Shown here: positions 8,542 through 18,624 of the stretch, piece by piece
Position numbering within the stretch: position 1 is the stretch's first letter
Layout: each line of letters starts with the position of its first letter
Source: Vibrio vulnificus NBRC 15645 = ATCC 27562
GTDB lineage: Bacteria; Pseudomonadota; Gammaproteobacteria; Enterobacterales; Vibrionaceae
Length of the DNA: 64,000 nt
Direction of reading: 5' to 3'
Assembly: GCF_002224265.1 (NCBI RefSeq)
Contig: NZ_CP012881.1
Coordinates: 2,294,001 to 2,358,000, forward strand
Notes under the pieces: generated by a model
The model's input: only the letters and a program-made list of their open reading frames with translations
Databases searched by the model: none
What the model was told of the DNA's origin: nothing
Made by a program: the position numbers and the translations under genes

Positions 8542-9110
8542 TAGAAACGTTCCTTCATGTAGCTTTGCAGTTCTTGGTCATTGGCAATCTCAGCAAGTAC
8601 TAATGTGATCACGTCATTTAGCACTTTTTCCACTTCTTGATCTGAGGCACTTAACATGCCACTGCGGCTTGCTGCACCGTTATAGGTTTTGACTAGCTTT
8701 CCTTTGGGTGTTTCTGCGGTGACTTCTAGAATCACTTTTGCGTCCATTTCGTTTTCCATTACGGAATGCTTTACATTGACCAATGCTTCTTGAACTTCAA
8801 GACTGATCAGGTTGTTGCTGTTTAAATCTGCTTTGTAGCCTTGTGACGCGAACTGCTGCTGCAGCAAGGTTTCAAGCGTAATGCGCATGTTTTGTTTAGC
8901 GTGTAGCGGTAGGATGTTCGAACGGCCACTGTCGATCAGCGCTACGTACTGCGCTGCGCGTACATCTTTACTGGTCATGCTATACGTTTTGTTCTGCACC
9001 ATTGGATTTGTGCTTAACGTTGCGGTTGGTGCAAGATTAAGTTGTTCTGGTTGAGGGGCTGAACAAGCAGAAAGTAGTGCGATAGACGCAGCTAAAACCA
9101 ATTTTTTCAT
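8541..9110 (-). CDS. yajG: YajG-family lipoprotein
   Basis: A 189-residue predicted lipoprotein with the leader MKKLVLAASIALLSACS, whose lipobox LSAC places the lipidated cysteine at residue 16. The rest is a mixed alpha/beta domain of the YajG type (residues about 45-185). In many gammaproteobacteria yajG sits close to ampG and a cyclophilin gene, as here, which supports the name. The function is unknown. Upstream is an 80-bp gap to rlmG, probably with its own promoter. Confidence 0.85.
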   Translation of the reverse strand: MKKLVLAASIALLSACSAPQPEQLNLAPTATLSTNPMVQNKTYSMTSKDVRAAQYVALIDSGRSNILPLHAKQNMRITLETLLQQQFASQGYKADLNSNNLISLEVQEALVNVKHSVMENEMDAKVILEVTAETPKGKLVKTYNGAASRSGMLSASDQEVEKVLNDVITLVLAEIANDQELQSYMKERF

Positions 9111-9190
9111 CGTATATTCCTTTTCTAGCAGCAGAGGCTGTACGTAAACGTATATTAAAGTGAAGATTGTCTTTAATTAAAACTAGCAGG

Positions 9191-10321
9191 CTATTTAGTT
9201 GCCTGTAAAATCACAAACTTACTATTAGAAGCGACTAATTTCACATTCTTGTCACCATAAAGGCGCTTGAGTTTGCCATCATAACCAAGGTGGCGATTAC
9301 CAATCACCTGCAGTTTTCCCCCTCTTTTAAGGACGCGTTTGGCGTCGCAAAACATCTGCCAAGCAATGTGATCCGTGATCGCTTGTTGTTGATGGAAAGG
9401 GGGGTTGCATAAAATCAGATCGGCGATCTCGCCAGCAAACCCGTCCAAACAGTTATTGGCAATATACTCAGCATCTACTGGCACTGTGACATTTTCTTGT
9501 AAATTGAGGCGAGCGGACTCAATGGCCATGTAGCTTTCATCCACCAAGGTTAACTTCGCCTTCGGGTTGAGCTGCGCGGCTTTGACGGATAACACCCCGT
9601 TACCGCAGCCTAAATCGATAATGTGCTTGAGGTTCTCATCTTGCGGGATGTGCTCGAGCATAAAACGCGCGCCCAAATCGAGACTCTCACCAGAATAGAC
9701 GTTTGGCAAGTTGTTGAGTGTCATCTTGTGTTCTTCAACATTCCAACGAGTCACTGGGCTGATGTCATTCATTTGCGCGCAGTCTGCTTGGCAAAAAACG
9801 AGACGATGTTTTTTCCAAGCAAGGGAGGTTTTTGTGGTCCCTAGGTACTTTTCAAACAGTTTGAGGGTTGAGGTATGGATTTCTTTGGCTTTATTCACGG
9901 CGACCACTGGGACGTCTGGTGAGAGCGTTTTCCGCAATTGAGTTAACTGCCAAGTCAAATGACGGTTGTTTTTGGGAAGTTGAAATAACACCAAATTGGT
10001 CTCTACTGGAATTGCGTCTAGCGTTGTCAGTAGCTTTACTTCACGGCATTGATTTCGTTGTAAATTTTCTTTTGTCCCTTGCTGAGAGATAAAAGAATCG
10101 CTCATCATAGTGACTTGGTGTTGAGCAGAAAACCAGCATGATAGAGCGCCGAAGTGATCGTTCAGGATAAGAATATTCTGTGGGGTGTCTAAGGCCAACT
10201 CTTCCACATAATTGATCAAGTATTCATCGCCCGCGTCCCATGCTTGCAGGGGTTCATTGGCTTTGTTTGGGTATCTGAATAGGGTGAGTTGTCGGTCAAA
10301 GAGATTGAGTTCGGTTTTCAT
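9191..10321 (-). CDS. rlmG: 23S rRNA (guanine-1835-N2)-methyltransferase RlmG
   Basis: A 376-residue SAM-dependent methyltransferase of the RlmG/RsmC type. The N-terminal half (1-190) is a degenerate methyltransferase-like domain. The C-terminal half has the SAM motif I LGCGNGVLSV (about 239-248) and the catalytic NPPFHQ motif IV (about 309-314) that marks N2-guanine exocyclic amine methylation. It modifies G1835 of 23S rRNA in E. coli. It is transcribed away from bolA and appears to be monocistronic. Confidence 0.92.
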   Translation of the reverse strand: MKTELNLFDRQLTLFRYPNKANEPLQAWDAGDEYLINYVEELALDTPQNILILNDHFGALSCWFSAQHQVTMMSDSFISQQGTKENLQRNQCREVKLLTTLDAIPVETNLVLFQLPKNNRHLTWQLTQLRKTLSPDVPVVAVNKAKEIHTSTLKLFEKYLGTTKTSLAWKKHRLVFCQADCAQMNDISPVTRWNVEEHKMTLNNLPNVYSGESLDLGARFMLEHIPQDENLKHIIDLGCGNGVLSVKAAQLNPKAKLTLVDESYMAIESARLNLQENVTVPVDAEYIANNCLDGFAGEIADLILCNPPFHQQQAITDHIAWQMFCDAKRVLKRGGKLQVIGNRHLGYDGKLKRLYGDKNVKLVASNSKFVILQATK

Positions 10322-10528
10322 ACAATGGTGTTTGTTTCATTGAGTTTTAACGATATTCTCGCAGAAGGATAGCAAACAAGATAGGCACAGCTAGCAAAAA
10401 ACACTCAGGGATCTTCGTCTAAGTAGTGAGACATTGTTAGAATGAAGGCTGTTATTTAAGTGTGTGTAAGAAATTTCACGTTGGTTCGACTTATACTTTT
10501 TAAGTCGGTGAGTAGAGAGGGTTTGAAT

Positions 10529-10840
10529 ATGATTCAAGAAATCATAGAGACAAAATTACACAATACATTTGAACCTAGTCACTTGAGTGTGGTGAATGAG
10601 AGCTACATGCACAATGTACCACCGGGTTCGGAAAGTCACTTCAAGGTGATTGTGGTGAGCGATCTTTTTGAAGGTAAAAGATTGATCGCCAGACATCGTT
10701 TAGTGAATCAAGCATTGGCGAATGAGCTGGAAAATAACATCCACGCTTTGGCGATTCATACCTATACTGATCAGGAATGGAAGCTACAGCGAGATGGCGC
10801 GCCAGATAGCCCAATGTGTATGGGTGGTACCAGCCACTGA
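10529..10840 (+). CDS. bolA: BolA family transcriptional/iron-sulfur regulator
   Basis: A 103-residue BolA-like protein covering the whole class II KH-like fold, with the invariant HxxH-region histidines in HRLVNQAL and HALAIHTYT. The start at ATG 10529 is preceded by GAGAGGG; the in-frame extension upstream to 10460 lacks homology and a ribosome-binding site. BolA proteins pair with monothiol glutaredoxins on [2Fe-2S] clusters and affect cell shape and stress responses. A terminator follows immediately, so it is a single-gene unit. Confidence 0.92.
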   Translation: MIQEIIETKLHNTFEPSHLSVVNESYMHNVPPGSESHFKVIVVSDLFEGKRLIARHRLVNQALANELENNIHALAIHTYTDQEWKLQRDGAPDSPMCMGGTSH

Positions 10841-10883
10841 GCAATTTCTAACCTGAAGTGTTAAATTTTCAGTTATTCTATTC

Positions 10884-10910
10884 AAAAAGATGGTCAAGCC
10901 ATCTTTTTTT
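10884..10910 (+). terminator. Rho-independent terminator after bolA
   Basis: An 8-bp stem AAAGATGG/CCATCTTT with a 5-nt loop, followed by a T run. It separates bolA from the nqr operon. Confidence 0.9.
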
Positions 10911-11329
10911 CTATGTGTACAAAACCGACAAACTGCGTGACAAATTTGGTTAAGAAATGCGTTAACACTGTTTCAACAAATGAACAGAATGAATGGGATG
11001 TTTCAAACTATGAATCTCACCTATTCATCTGGCACGATGGTTTTGGGCCATTTGTGCGACGTGTCAAAGTTATGAACAATAGTTAGCCTATATCTATCAA
11101 TTCTTTCCAAATAATACGGCTAATGCGTTTATTGGTCATGGCATCGCGTTTGGAAAAGATGCTAAACTATCGCACCTGATAAATCTCTCCACTAAACTGT
11201 GAAGCGATTTTTAATAGGATGTTGCGATTTTGGCGTTTAAAACATCGCCAAAACCGGACACTGATGTCGTGTCTAAAAGTTACGCAATCATAAAGAATCT
11301 TTTTCCCGATAAAAGTAGTGCAAGTGCGT
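10911..11329 (+). promoter_or_regulatory. Upstream and leader region of the nqr operon
   Basis: A 419-bp non-coding stretch. An extended -10 element TGCTAAACT is at 11160-11168, without a good -35. Downstream, in the presumed untranslated leader, are a stem TTTTGGCG/CGCCAAAA at 11228-11253 and a weaker stem GACAC/GTGTC just after it (about 11257-11273). No strong Shine-Dalgarno precedes the nqrA ATG. Promoter placement is tentative; the hairpins are seen directly. Confidence 0.4.
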
Positions 11330-12670
11330 ATGATTACAATAAAGAAGGGTTTGGACCTTCCTATCGCAGGAGCTCCTTCCCAGGTGATTAATGATGGTAA
11401 ATCCATCACAAAAGTCGCCTTGCTTGGCGAAGAGTACGTTGGCATGCGTCCTACGATGCATGTTCGCGTTGGTGATGAAGTGAAGAAAGCCCAAGTTCTT
11501 TTTGAAGACAAAAAGAACCCTGGCGTGAAATTTACTTCTCCAGTGAGTGGTAAAGTTATCGAAGTGAATCGTGGCGCGAAGCGTGTACTTCAATCTGTAG
11601 TGATTGAAGCGGCAGGCGACGAGCAAGTGACCTTTGATAAGTTTGAAGCCTCTCAACTAGCAGGTCTTGATCGCGAAGTGATCAAAACTCAGTTGGTTGA
11701 ATCTGGCCTTTGGACCGCTCTGCGTACTCGTCCGTTCAGCAAGGTTCCAGCAATTGAATCGACAACTAAAGCGATTTTCGTTACCGCAATGGATACTAAT
11801 CCATTGGCAGCGAAGCCAGAGTTGATAATCAATGAACAAGCGGAAGCGTTTGTTGCTGGTTTGGATGTGCTTTCAGCCCTAACAGAAGAGAAGGTTTACG
11901 TTTGTAAATCTGGTACGAGCTTACCTCGTTCTTCTCACTCTAATGTGGAAGAGCACGTATTTGACGGCCCACACCCAGCTGGTCTAGCGGGTACCCACAT
12001 GCATTTCCTATACCCAGTGAATGCAAACAACGTGGCATGGAGCATCAACTACCAAGACGTGATTGCGTTTGGTCAGTTGTTCCTAACTGGTGAACTTTTC
12101 ACTGACCGTGTTGTTTCTCTTGCGGGTCCTGTTGTGAATAACCCTCGTCTAGTTCGTACCATCATGGGTGCAAGCTTGGATGAGCTAACCGACAGCGAAA
12201 TGATGCCAGGCGAAGTTCGTGTGATTTCTGGTTCAGTACTGACTGGTACTCATGCCACAGGTCCTCACGCTTACTTGGGTCGTTACCACCTGCAGGTTTC
12301 TGTTCTGCGTGAAGGTCGTGACAAAGAACTGTTTGGCTGGGCTACGCCTGGTAAGAACAAGTTCTCTGTAACCCGTTCTTTCCTTGGTCACTTGTTTAAA
12401 GGTCAGTTGTTCAATATGACAACCACCACAAACGGTAGTGATCGTGCAATGGTTCCAATCGGTAACTACGAGCGTGTAGTGCCTCTTGATATGGAACCGA
12501 CTCTGCTGCTTCGCGATCTATGTGCAGGCGATACTGACAGTGCTCAAGCACTGGGTGCGCTAGAACTGGATGAAGAAGATCTAGCATTGTGTACCTTTGT
12601 ATGCCCAGGTAAATACGAGTACGGTCAACTGCTGCGTGACTGCCTGAATACAATTGAGAAGGAAGGGTAA
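11330..12670 (+). CDS. nqrA: Na+-translocating NADH:quinone oxidoreductase subunit A
   Basis: The 446-residue peripheral subunit of Na+-NQR, implicated in ubiquinone binding on the cytoplasmic side. The start [14 protein letters not shown] matches the family N-terminus. The ATG at 11330 is preferred to the in-frame GTG at 11318, which adds four non-conserved residues. It resembles the barrel-sandwich and NQRA/RnfC-like families ([18 protein letters not shown]). First gene of nqrABCDEF; nqrB follows after 5 bp. Na+-NQR generates a sodium motive force in marine Vibrio. Confidence 0.96.
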   Translation: MITIKKGLDLPIAGAPSQVINDGKSITKVALLGEEYVGMRPTMHVRVGDEVKKAQVLFEDKKNPGVKFTSPVSGKVIEVNRGAKRVLQSVVIEAAGDEQVTFDKFEASQLAGLDREVIKTQLVESGLWTALRTRPFSKVPAIESTTKAIFVTAMDTNPLAAKPELIINEQAEAFVAGLDVLSALTEEKVYVCKSGTSLPRSSHSNVEEHVFDGPHPAGLAGTHMHFLYPVNANNVAWSINYQDVIAFGQLFLTGELFTDRVVSLAGPVVNNPRLVRTIMGASLDELTDSEMMPGEVRVISGSVLTGTHATGPHAYLGRYHLQVSVLREGRDKELFGWATPGKNKFSVTRSFLGHLFKGQLFNMTTTTNGSDRAMVPIGNYERVVPLDMEPTLLLRDLCAGDTDSAQALGALELDEEDLALCTFVCPGKYEYGQLLRDCLNTIEKEG

Positions 12671-12675
12671 GTTTC

Positions 12676-13920
12676 ATGGGCCTTAAGAAGTTTCTTGAAG
12701 ACATCGAACACCACTTTGAACCAGGCGGCAAACACGAAAAATGGTTTGCTCTGTACGAAGCTGCGGCAACGCTATTCTACACGCCAGGTTTGGTGACGAA
12801 AAAGAGCTCACACGTTCGTGATAGCGTAGACCTAAAACGCATCATGATCATGGTTTGGTTTGCAGTGTTCCCAGCAATGTTCTGGGGTATGTACAACGCT
12901 GGTGGCCAAGCTATCGCGGCTCTAAACCACATGTACGCTGGTGATCAACTGGCGCAAATCATTGCAGGTAACTGGCACTACTGGCTAACCGAGATGCTGG
13001 GCGGAACGATTTCTGCTGACGCAAGCTGGGGTAGTAAGATGTTGCTAGGTGCAACCTACTTCCTACCAATCTACGCAACGGTATTCCTCGTTGGTGGTTT
13101 CTGGGAAGTGCTATTCTGTATGGTGCGTAAGCACGAAGTTAACGAAGGTTTCTTCGTAACCTCGATACTTTTCGCATTGATCGTTCCTCCAACGCTACCT
13201 CTATGGCAAGCAGCGCTAGGTATTACCTTTGGTGTTGTGGTTGCTAAAGAGATCTTTGGTGGTACTGGTCGTAACTTCCTGAACCCAGCGTTAGCAGGTC
13301 GTGCTTTCCTATTCTTCGCTTACCCAGCACAAATCTCGGGTGACGTAGTGTGGACAGCAGCAGACGGCTTCTCTGGTGCAACTGCGCTAAGCCAGTGGGC
13401 TCAAGGCGGCAACAGTGCACTAGTAAACACAGTGACTGGCGCGCCAATCACGTGGCTAGACGCGTTCATCGGTAACATCCCAGGTTCAATCGGCGAAGTT
13501 TCTACGCTTGCACTGCTTATCGGTGCAGCAATGATCGTTTACATGCGAATCGCATCTTGGCGCATCATTGCCGGCGTAATGATCGGTATGATCGTGGTAT
13601 CGACACTGTTCAATGTGATCGGTTCTGATACTAACGCAATGTTCAGCATGCCATGGCACTGGCACCTAGTTTTAGGTGGTTTTGCATTCGGTATGTTCTT
13701 CATGGCAACCGACCCAGTATCGGCTTCATTTACCAACAAAGGTAAGTGGTGGTACGGCATTCTTATCGGTGCAATGTGTGTCATGATTCGTGTTGTTAAC
13801 CCAGCATACCCAGAAGGTATGATGCTGGCGATTCTATTCGCGAACCTGTTTGCACCACTGTTTGACCATCTAGTGGTTGAGAAGAACATCAAGCGGAGAC
13901 AAGCACGCTATGGCAAGTAA
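12676..13920 (+). CDS. nqrB: Na+-NQR subunit B, FMN- and riboflavin-carrying membrane subunit
   Basis: A 414-residue integral membrane subunit with about ten hydrophobic helices. The covalent flavin site is Thr236 in the SGAT motif (residues 233-236), which ApbE flavinylates with FMN. Acidic residues within the membrane helices are part of the family's Na+ path. The gene starts 5 bp after nqrA and overlaps nqrC by 11 bp, typical of a coupled operon. Family membership and the flavinylation site are clear from the sequence. Confidence 0.97.
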   Translation: MGLKKFLEDIEHHFEPGGKHEKWFALYEAAATLFYTPGLVTKKSSHVRDSVDLKRIMIMVWFAVFPAMFWGMYNAGGQAIAALNHMYAGDQLAQIIAGNWHYWLTEMLGGTISADASWGSKMLLGATYFLPIYATVFLVGGFWEVLFCMVRKHEVNEGFFVTSILFALIVPPTLPLWQAALGITFGVVVAKEIFGGTGRNFLNPALAGRAFLFFAYPAQISGDVVWTAADGFSGATALSQWAQGGNSALVNTVTGAPITWLDAFIGNIPGSIGEVSTLALLIGAAMIVYMRIASWRIIAGVMIGMIVVSTLFNVIGSDTNAMFSMPWHWHLVLGGFAFGMFFMATDPVSASFTNKGKWWYGILIGAMCVMIRVVNPAYPEGMMLAILFANLFAPLFDHLVVEKNIKRRQARYGK

Positions 13921-14677
13921 TGACAGCATTAAAAAGACGCTGGGTGTTGTTGTCGGGTTGAGCCTTGTTTGTTCAATCATCGTATCAACAGCAGCAGTCG
14001 GTCTGCGTGACCAGCAAAAAGCTAACGCTGTTTTGGATAAGCAATCCAAGATCATCGAAGTAGCTGGTATCGACAGCAAAGGTAAGAAAGTACCAGAGCT
14101 TTTTGCTCAGTACATCGAACCACGTCTGGTTGATTTCGCAACAGGCGACTTTGTTGATGGTAATGCAGCAACGTATGACCAACGCAAAGCCGCGAAAGAT
14201 CCTGCACAGTCTATCAAACTGACCGCTGAGCAAGATGACGCGAAAATTCTACGTCGTGCAAATACAGGTGTTGTGTACCTTGTGAAAAATGGCGACAGCA
14301 TTTCTAAGATCATTCTACCGGTTCACGGTAACGGTCTTTGGTCAATGATGTACGCTTTCGTTGCGGTTGAAACCGACGGTAACACAGTATCAGGTATCAC
14401 CTACTACGAGCAGGGTGAAACTCCGGGATTGGGTGGTGAAGTTGAAAACCCATCTTGGCGTGCACAGTTTGTCGGCAAGAAACTGTTTGACGAAAACCAC
14501 AAACCAGCTATCAAGGTAGTGAAAGGTGGTGCGCCAGTTGGTTCTGAGCATGGTGTTGACGGCCTGTCAGGTGCGACACTAACTAGTAACGGTGTTCAAC
14601 ACACATTTGACTTCTGGTTAGGTGATATGGGCTTTGGTCCATTCCTAGCAAAAGTTCGTGACGGAGGCCTGAACTAA
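13910..14677 (+). CDS. nqrC: Na+-NQR subunit C, covalent FMN subunit
   Basis: A 255-residue subunit with one N-terminal transmembrane helix (residues about 9-31) and a periplasmic FMN-binding domain. The flavinylation threonine is Thr223 in DGLSGAT. The start MASNDSIKK at 13910 matches the family N-terminus; the upstream frame extension overlaps nqrB and is not conserved. It passes electrons between flavins during Na+ translocation and is a substrate of the ApbE encoded downstream. Confidence 0.96.
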   Translation: MASNDSIKKTLGVVVGLSLVCSIIVSTAAVGLRDQQKANAVLDKQSKIIEVAGIDSKGKKVPELFAQYIEPRLVDFATGDFVDGNAATYDQRKAAKDPAQSIKLTAEQDDAKILRRANTGVVYLVKNGDSISKIILPVHGNGLWSMMYAFVAVETDGNTVSGITYYEQGETPGLGGEVENPSWRAQFVGKKLFDENHKPAIKVVKGGAPVGSEHGVDGLSGATLTSNGVQHTFDFWLGDMGFGPFLAKVRDGGLN

Positions 14678-15309
14678 TGTCTAGTGCACAAAACATTAAA
14701 AAGAGCATTCTTGCGCCAGTATTGGATAACAACCCAATCGCGCTACAAGTTCTTGGTGTATGTTCTGCGCTTGCAGTAACTACCAAACTAGAAACAGCGT
14801 TTGTTATGACACTAGCGGTAACGTTTGTAACTGCATTGTCTAACTTCTTTGTTTCTTTAATCCGTAACCACATTCCTAACAGTGTGCGTATCATCGTTCA
14901 AATGGCGATCATCGCATCTCTAGTAATCGTGGTAGACCAGATCTTGAAAGCTTACTTGTACGATATCTCTAAACAGCTATCGGTATTCGTAGGTCTTATC
15001 ATTACTAACTGTATCGTAATGGGCCGTGCAGAAGCGTTCGCGATGAAATCTGCACCCGTTCCATCACTGATCGACGGTATTGGTAACGGTCTTGGTTATG
15101 GTTTTGTTCTTATTACTGTGGGCTTCTTCCGTGAACTATTCGGTAGCGGTAAGTTGTTTGGTATGGAAGTACTACCACTAGTGAACAATGGTGGTTGGTA
15201 TCAGCCAAATGGTCTGATGCTTCTAGCGCCATCTGCATTCTTCCTAATTGGCTTCATGATTTGGGCGATCCGTACGTTCAAACCAGAGCAAGTAGAAGCG
15301 AAGGAGTAA
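14677..15309 (+). CDS. nqrD: Na+-NQR subunit D
   Basis: A 210-residue membrane subunit with six hydrophobic helices, of the NqrDE/RnfAE family. A conserved cysteine ([13 protein letters not shown]) near the middle is one ligand of the intramembrane iron centre shared with NqrE. Its ATG overlaps the nqrC stop (TAATG), and nqrE follows after 7 bp. Confidence 0.96.
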   Translation: MSSAQNIKKSILAPVLDNNPIALQVLGVCSALAVTTKLETAFVMTLAVTFVTALSNFFVSLIRNHIPNSVRIIVQMAIIASLVIVVDQILKAYLYDISKQLSVFVGLIITNCIVMGRAEAFAMKSAPVPSLIDGIGNGLGYGFVLITVGFFRELFGSGKLFGMEVLPLVNNGGWYQPNGLMLLAPSAFFLIGFMIWAIRTFKPEQVEAKE

Positions 15310-15316
15310 GGGCAAC

Positions 15317-15913
15317 ATGGAACATTACATCAGTCTGTTAATTAAATCGATTTTCATCGAGAACATGGCTCTGTCTTTCTTCTTGGGTATGTGTACCTTC
15401 TTGGCGGTATCTAAGAAAGTAAAGACCTCTTTCGGTCTAGGTGTTGCGGTAGTTGTGGTATTGACCATCGCCGTACCAGTAAACAACTTGGTTTACAACC
15501 TAGTACTTAAAGAAAACGCGCTGGTCGAAGGCGTGGATCTGAGCTTCCTAAACTTCATCACCTTTATCGGTGTAATTGCGGCACTTGTACAGATTCTAGA
15601 GATGATTCTTGACCGTTTCTTCCCGCCTTTGTACAACGCGCTAGGCATCTTCCTACCGTTGATCACAGTTAACTGTGCCATCTTCGGTGGTGTATCTTTC
15701 ATGGTACAACGTGATTACAACTTCGCTGAATCTGTAGTCTACGGTTTCGGTGCAGGTGTGGGTTGGATGCTCGCGATCGTGGCCCTTGCAGGTATCCGTG
15801 AGAAGATGAAGTACTCAGATGTACCTCCTGGTCTACGTGGTTTAGGTATTACCTTTATCACTGTAGGTTTGATGGCGTTAGGCTTTATGTCTTTCTCTGG
15901 TGTTCAACTGTAA
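15317..15913 (+). CDS. nqrE: Na+-NQR subunit E
   Basis: A 198-residue membrane subunit homologous to NqrD with inverted topology. It has six hydrophobic helices and the conserved VNCAIFGG cysteine motif (around residues 119-126), which joins NqrD cysteines around the membrane iron centre. RnfA is the close paralogue, but the operon position makes this NqrE. Confidence 0.96.
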   Translation: MEHYISLLIKSIFIENMALSFFLGMCTFLAVSKKVKTSFGLGVAVVVVLTIAVPVNNLVYNLVLKENALVEGVDLSFLNFITFIGVIAALVQILEMILDRFFPPLYNALGIFLPLITVNCAIFGGVSFMVQRDYNFAESVVYGFGAGVGWMLAIVALAGIREKMKYSDVPPGLRGLGITFITVGLMALGFMSFSGVQL

Positions 15914-15946
15914 GTCGGGTAAACCGCAACAATTAAGGAATAGTCA

Positions 15947-17170
15947 ATGGACATTATTCTTGGTGTCGTGATGTTTACTCTGATCGTACTGGCTCTAGTA
16001 CTAGTGATTCTTTTCGCTAAGTCTAAGCTTGTACCAACAGGTGACATTACAATTTCTATCAACGGCGACGCAGATAAGTCGATCGTTACTTCTCCAGGTG
16101 GCAAGCTACTAAGCGCGTTAGCTGGTGCAGGTGTATTCGTTTCTTCTGCTTGTGGTGGCGGTGGCTCTTGTGGTCAGTGTCGCGTAAAAGTGAAGAGCGG
16201 TGGTGGTGATATCCTTCCAACTGAGTTGGATCACATCACTAAAGGTGAAGCGCGTGAAGGTGAGCGTCTAGCGTGTCAAGTGGCTGTGAAAACAGACATG
16301 GATATCGAGCTACCAGAAGAAATCTTCGGCGTTAAAAAGTGGGAATGTACGGTTATCTCTAACGATAACAAAGCAACATTCATTAAAGAGCTTAAGCTAC
16401 AAATTCCAGATGGCGAATCAGTACCTTTCCGTGCTGGTGGTTACATCCAGATTGAAGCACCAGCTCACCACGTTAAATACGCAGATTTCGACGTACCAGA
16501 AGAGTACCGCGGTGACTGGGACAAGTTTAACCTGTTCCGTTACGAGTCTATCGTAAAAGAAGACATCATCCGTGCATACTCAATGGCGAACTACCCTGAA
16601 GAGTTCGGCATCATCATGCTAAACGTACGTATCGCGACTCCGCCGCCAAATAACCCAGACGTAGCACCGGGTCAGATGTCTTCTTACATCTGGTCACTAA
16701 AAGAAGGTGACAAGTGTACGATTTCTGGTCCGTTTGGTGAGTTCTTCGCGAAAGACACTGATGCAGAAATGGTCTTCATCGGTGGTGGTGCAGGTATGGC
16801 TCCTATGCGTTCTCATATCTTTGACCAACTTAAGCGTTTGAAGTCTAAGCGTAAGATGTCTTACTGGTACGGCGCGCGTTCTAAGCGTGAAATGTTCTAC
16901 GTAGAAGATTTCGATGGCCTAGCGGCTGAGAATGATAACTTCGTATGGCACTGTGCACTGTCTGATCCGCTTCCAGAAGATAACTGGGATGGTTACACAG
17001 GCTTCATCCACAATGTGCTTTACGAAAACTATCTGCGTGATCACGACGCACCAGAAGATTGTGAATACTACATGTGTGGTCCACCGATGATGAACGCGGC
17101 TGTTATCGGCATGCTGAAAAATCTCGGTGTAGAAGATGAAAACATCCTACTGGATGACTTCGGTGGTTAA
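15947..17170 (+). CDS. nqrF: Na+-NQR subunit F, NADH dehydrogenase with 2Fe-2S and FAD
   Basis: The 407-residue electron-input subunit. It has one N-terminal transmembrane helix (about 3-24), then a plant-type ferredoxin domain with cysteines at 69, 75, 78 and 110 ([10 protein letters not shown]), then a ferredoxin-reductase domain with the FAD-binding RAYSMANYP motif and NADH-binding [12 protein letters not shown] and YMCGPPMMN motifs. It oxidises NADH and feeds electrons toward NqrC/B. Last structural gene of the operon; a strong terminator follows. Confidence 0.97.
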
Positions 17171-17192
17171 TTTCATCTAACCCATTGAAACT

Positions 17193-17227
17193 ATGGCTGG
17201 CTCGTAGGAGCCAGCCATTCTTTTTTT
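17193..17227 (+). terminator. Rho-independent terminator after nqrF
   Basis: An 11-bp stem ATGGCTGGCTC/GAGCCAGCCAT with a GTAG loop, then a T7 run. It would separate the structural nqr genes from apbE-nqrM, or attenuate expression of those maturation genes. Confidence 0.93.
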
Positions 17228-17333
17228 CCTCGCTATTCTTTTTTGAATAGTGCGCCAAATGGCCATAGAAAATCGGTGTATTAACCGTGAACCTATTTTC
17301 CATATCCATTTAATAACAATAGGAGTTTAACAA

Positions 17334-18341
17334 GTGAAAAAGTGGCTTGTTGCTTTTGCTTCTCTATTGGTGCTTGCTGGTTGCGAAAAGCCCGCAGAGC
17401 AGGTACATCTTAGCGGCCCAACGATGGGCACGACATACAATATCAAATACATCGCTCAAGAAGGTTCGCCAAAACCAGACGTGCTTCAGCAAGAGATCGA
17501 TCGCTTGTTAGAAGAAGTTAACGACCAGATGTCAACGTACCGAAAAACCTCTGAATTGAGCCGTTTTAATCAGTCTCGTGATTCTGCGCCGTTTGCGGTT
17601 TCACAACAAACGGCCACCGTTGTTAAGGAAGCGATTCGTCTCAATCATTTGACCTTGGGGGCATTGGATGTCACCGTTGGGCCTTTGGTTAACCTGTGGG
17701 GATTTGGTCCTGAAGCGCGTCGTGATATGGTGCCGAGTGCTGAGGATTTAGCTGAGCGTAAAGCACAAACAGGCATTGAGCATTTGTCGGTTGTCGATAA
17801 CACGTTGATCAAAACCTTGCCTAATCTCTATGTGGATCTGTCGACGATCGCGAAAGGTTGGGGCGTTGATGTGGTTGCAGACTATATTCAATCTCAAGGT
17901 GTACAAAACTACATGGTCGAAATCGGCGGTGAAATTCGCTTAAAAGGGGTTAACCGTGAGGGTGTGCCTTGGCGTATCGCGATTGAAAAACCGTCGATAG
18001 AAGAGCGCGCTATCCAAGATATTATCGAACCGGGCGATATGGCGATCGCGACTTCTGGTGATTACCGTAACTACTTTGAGCGTGATGGTATTCGTTATTC
18101 TCACATCATTAATCCAAAAACAGGCATGCCAATTAACCATAAAGTGGTTTCTGTCACCGTGTTAGACAAATCCTCGATGACAGCAGATGGTCTTGCAACC
18201 GGTCTAATGGTGTTGGGCGAAGAAAAAGGCATTGAGATCGCTAATCAAAATGGCATCCCAGTGCTAATGATCGTGAAAACAGATGATGGCTTTACAGAAA
18301 TCGCTTCTGATGCGTATAAGCCATATTTGAAGAATCAATAA
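17334..18341 (+). CDS. apbE: FAD:protein FMN transferase ApbE (lipoprotein)
   Basis: A 335-residue flavin transferase that attaches FMN from FAD to Thr in the SGAT motifs of NqrB and NqrC. It has a lipoprotein leader ending in VLAGC (Cys16), placing it on the periplasmic side. Family motifs seen are GTTYNIKY, the STIAKGWGVD segment, EIGGEIR and the ATSGDYRNYF/HIINPKTG region. Directly downstream of its substrate operon; nqrM follows 19 bp later. Confidence 0.95.
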   Translation: MKKWLVAFASLLVLAGCEKPAEQVHLSGPTMGTTYNIKYIAQEGSPKPDVLQQEIDRLLEEVNDQMSTYRKTSELSRFNQSRDSAPFAVSQQTATVVKEAIRLNHLTLGALDVTVGPLVNLWGFGPEARRDMVPSAEDLAERKAQTGIEHLSVVDNTLIKTLPNLYVDLSTIAKGWGVDVVADYIQSQGVQNYMVEIGGEIRLKGVNREGVPWRIAIEKPSIEERAIQDIIEPGDMAIATSGDYRNYFERDGIRYSHIINPKTGMPINHKVVSVTVLDKSSMTADGLATGLMVLGEEKGIEIANQNGIPVLMIVKTDDGFTEIASDAYKPYLKNQ

Positions 18342-18360
18342 GTGATATAGGTTTGTTGAT

Positions 18361-18594
18361 ATGAGTACATTTCTAATTACCTTTGGTGTGTTTGTTGCCG
18401 TGATTGCCGCGATGGCAGTGGGCTACATCTTCCAGAAAAAGGTGGTGAAGGGAAGTTGTGGCGGTTTGGGGGCTGTTGGCATTGAAAAAGTGTGTAACTG
18501 CCCTGAACCCTGTGATGCGCGTAAAAAACGCGAAGCACGTGAAGCCGCGCGAGCGGAAAAATTGGCTCAGTGGGACAAAGACCGCATCGCTTAA
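18361..18594 (+). CDS. nqrM: Na+-NQR maturation protein NqrM
   Basis: A 77-residue protein with one N-terminal transmembrane helix and a cysteine cluster (GSCGGL, CNCPEPC). This matches NqrM (formerly DUF539), which is required for iron insertion between NqrD and NqrE. The highly charged C-terminal helix is typical. It lies immediately after apbE and before a terminator, the usual arrangement in Vibrio. Confidence 0.93.
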   Translation: MSTFLITFGVFVAVIAAMAVGYIFQKKVVKGSCGGLGAVGIEKVCNCPEPCDARKKREAREAARAEKLAQWDKDRIA

Positions 18595-18598
18595 AATG

Positions 18599-18624
18599 AA
18601 AAACGCCCGCATCGGGCGTTTTCT
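18599..18624 (+). terminator. Terminator after nqrM, convergent with the cyclase gene
   Basis: The stem AAACGCCCG/CGGGCGTTT with a 2- to 3-nt loop is followed by TTCTTT. It lies between two convergent genes and could act in both directions. Confidence 0.8.
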
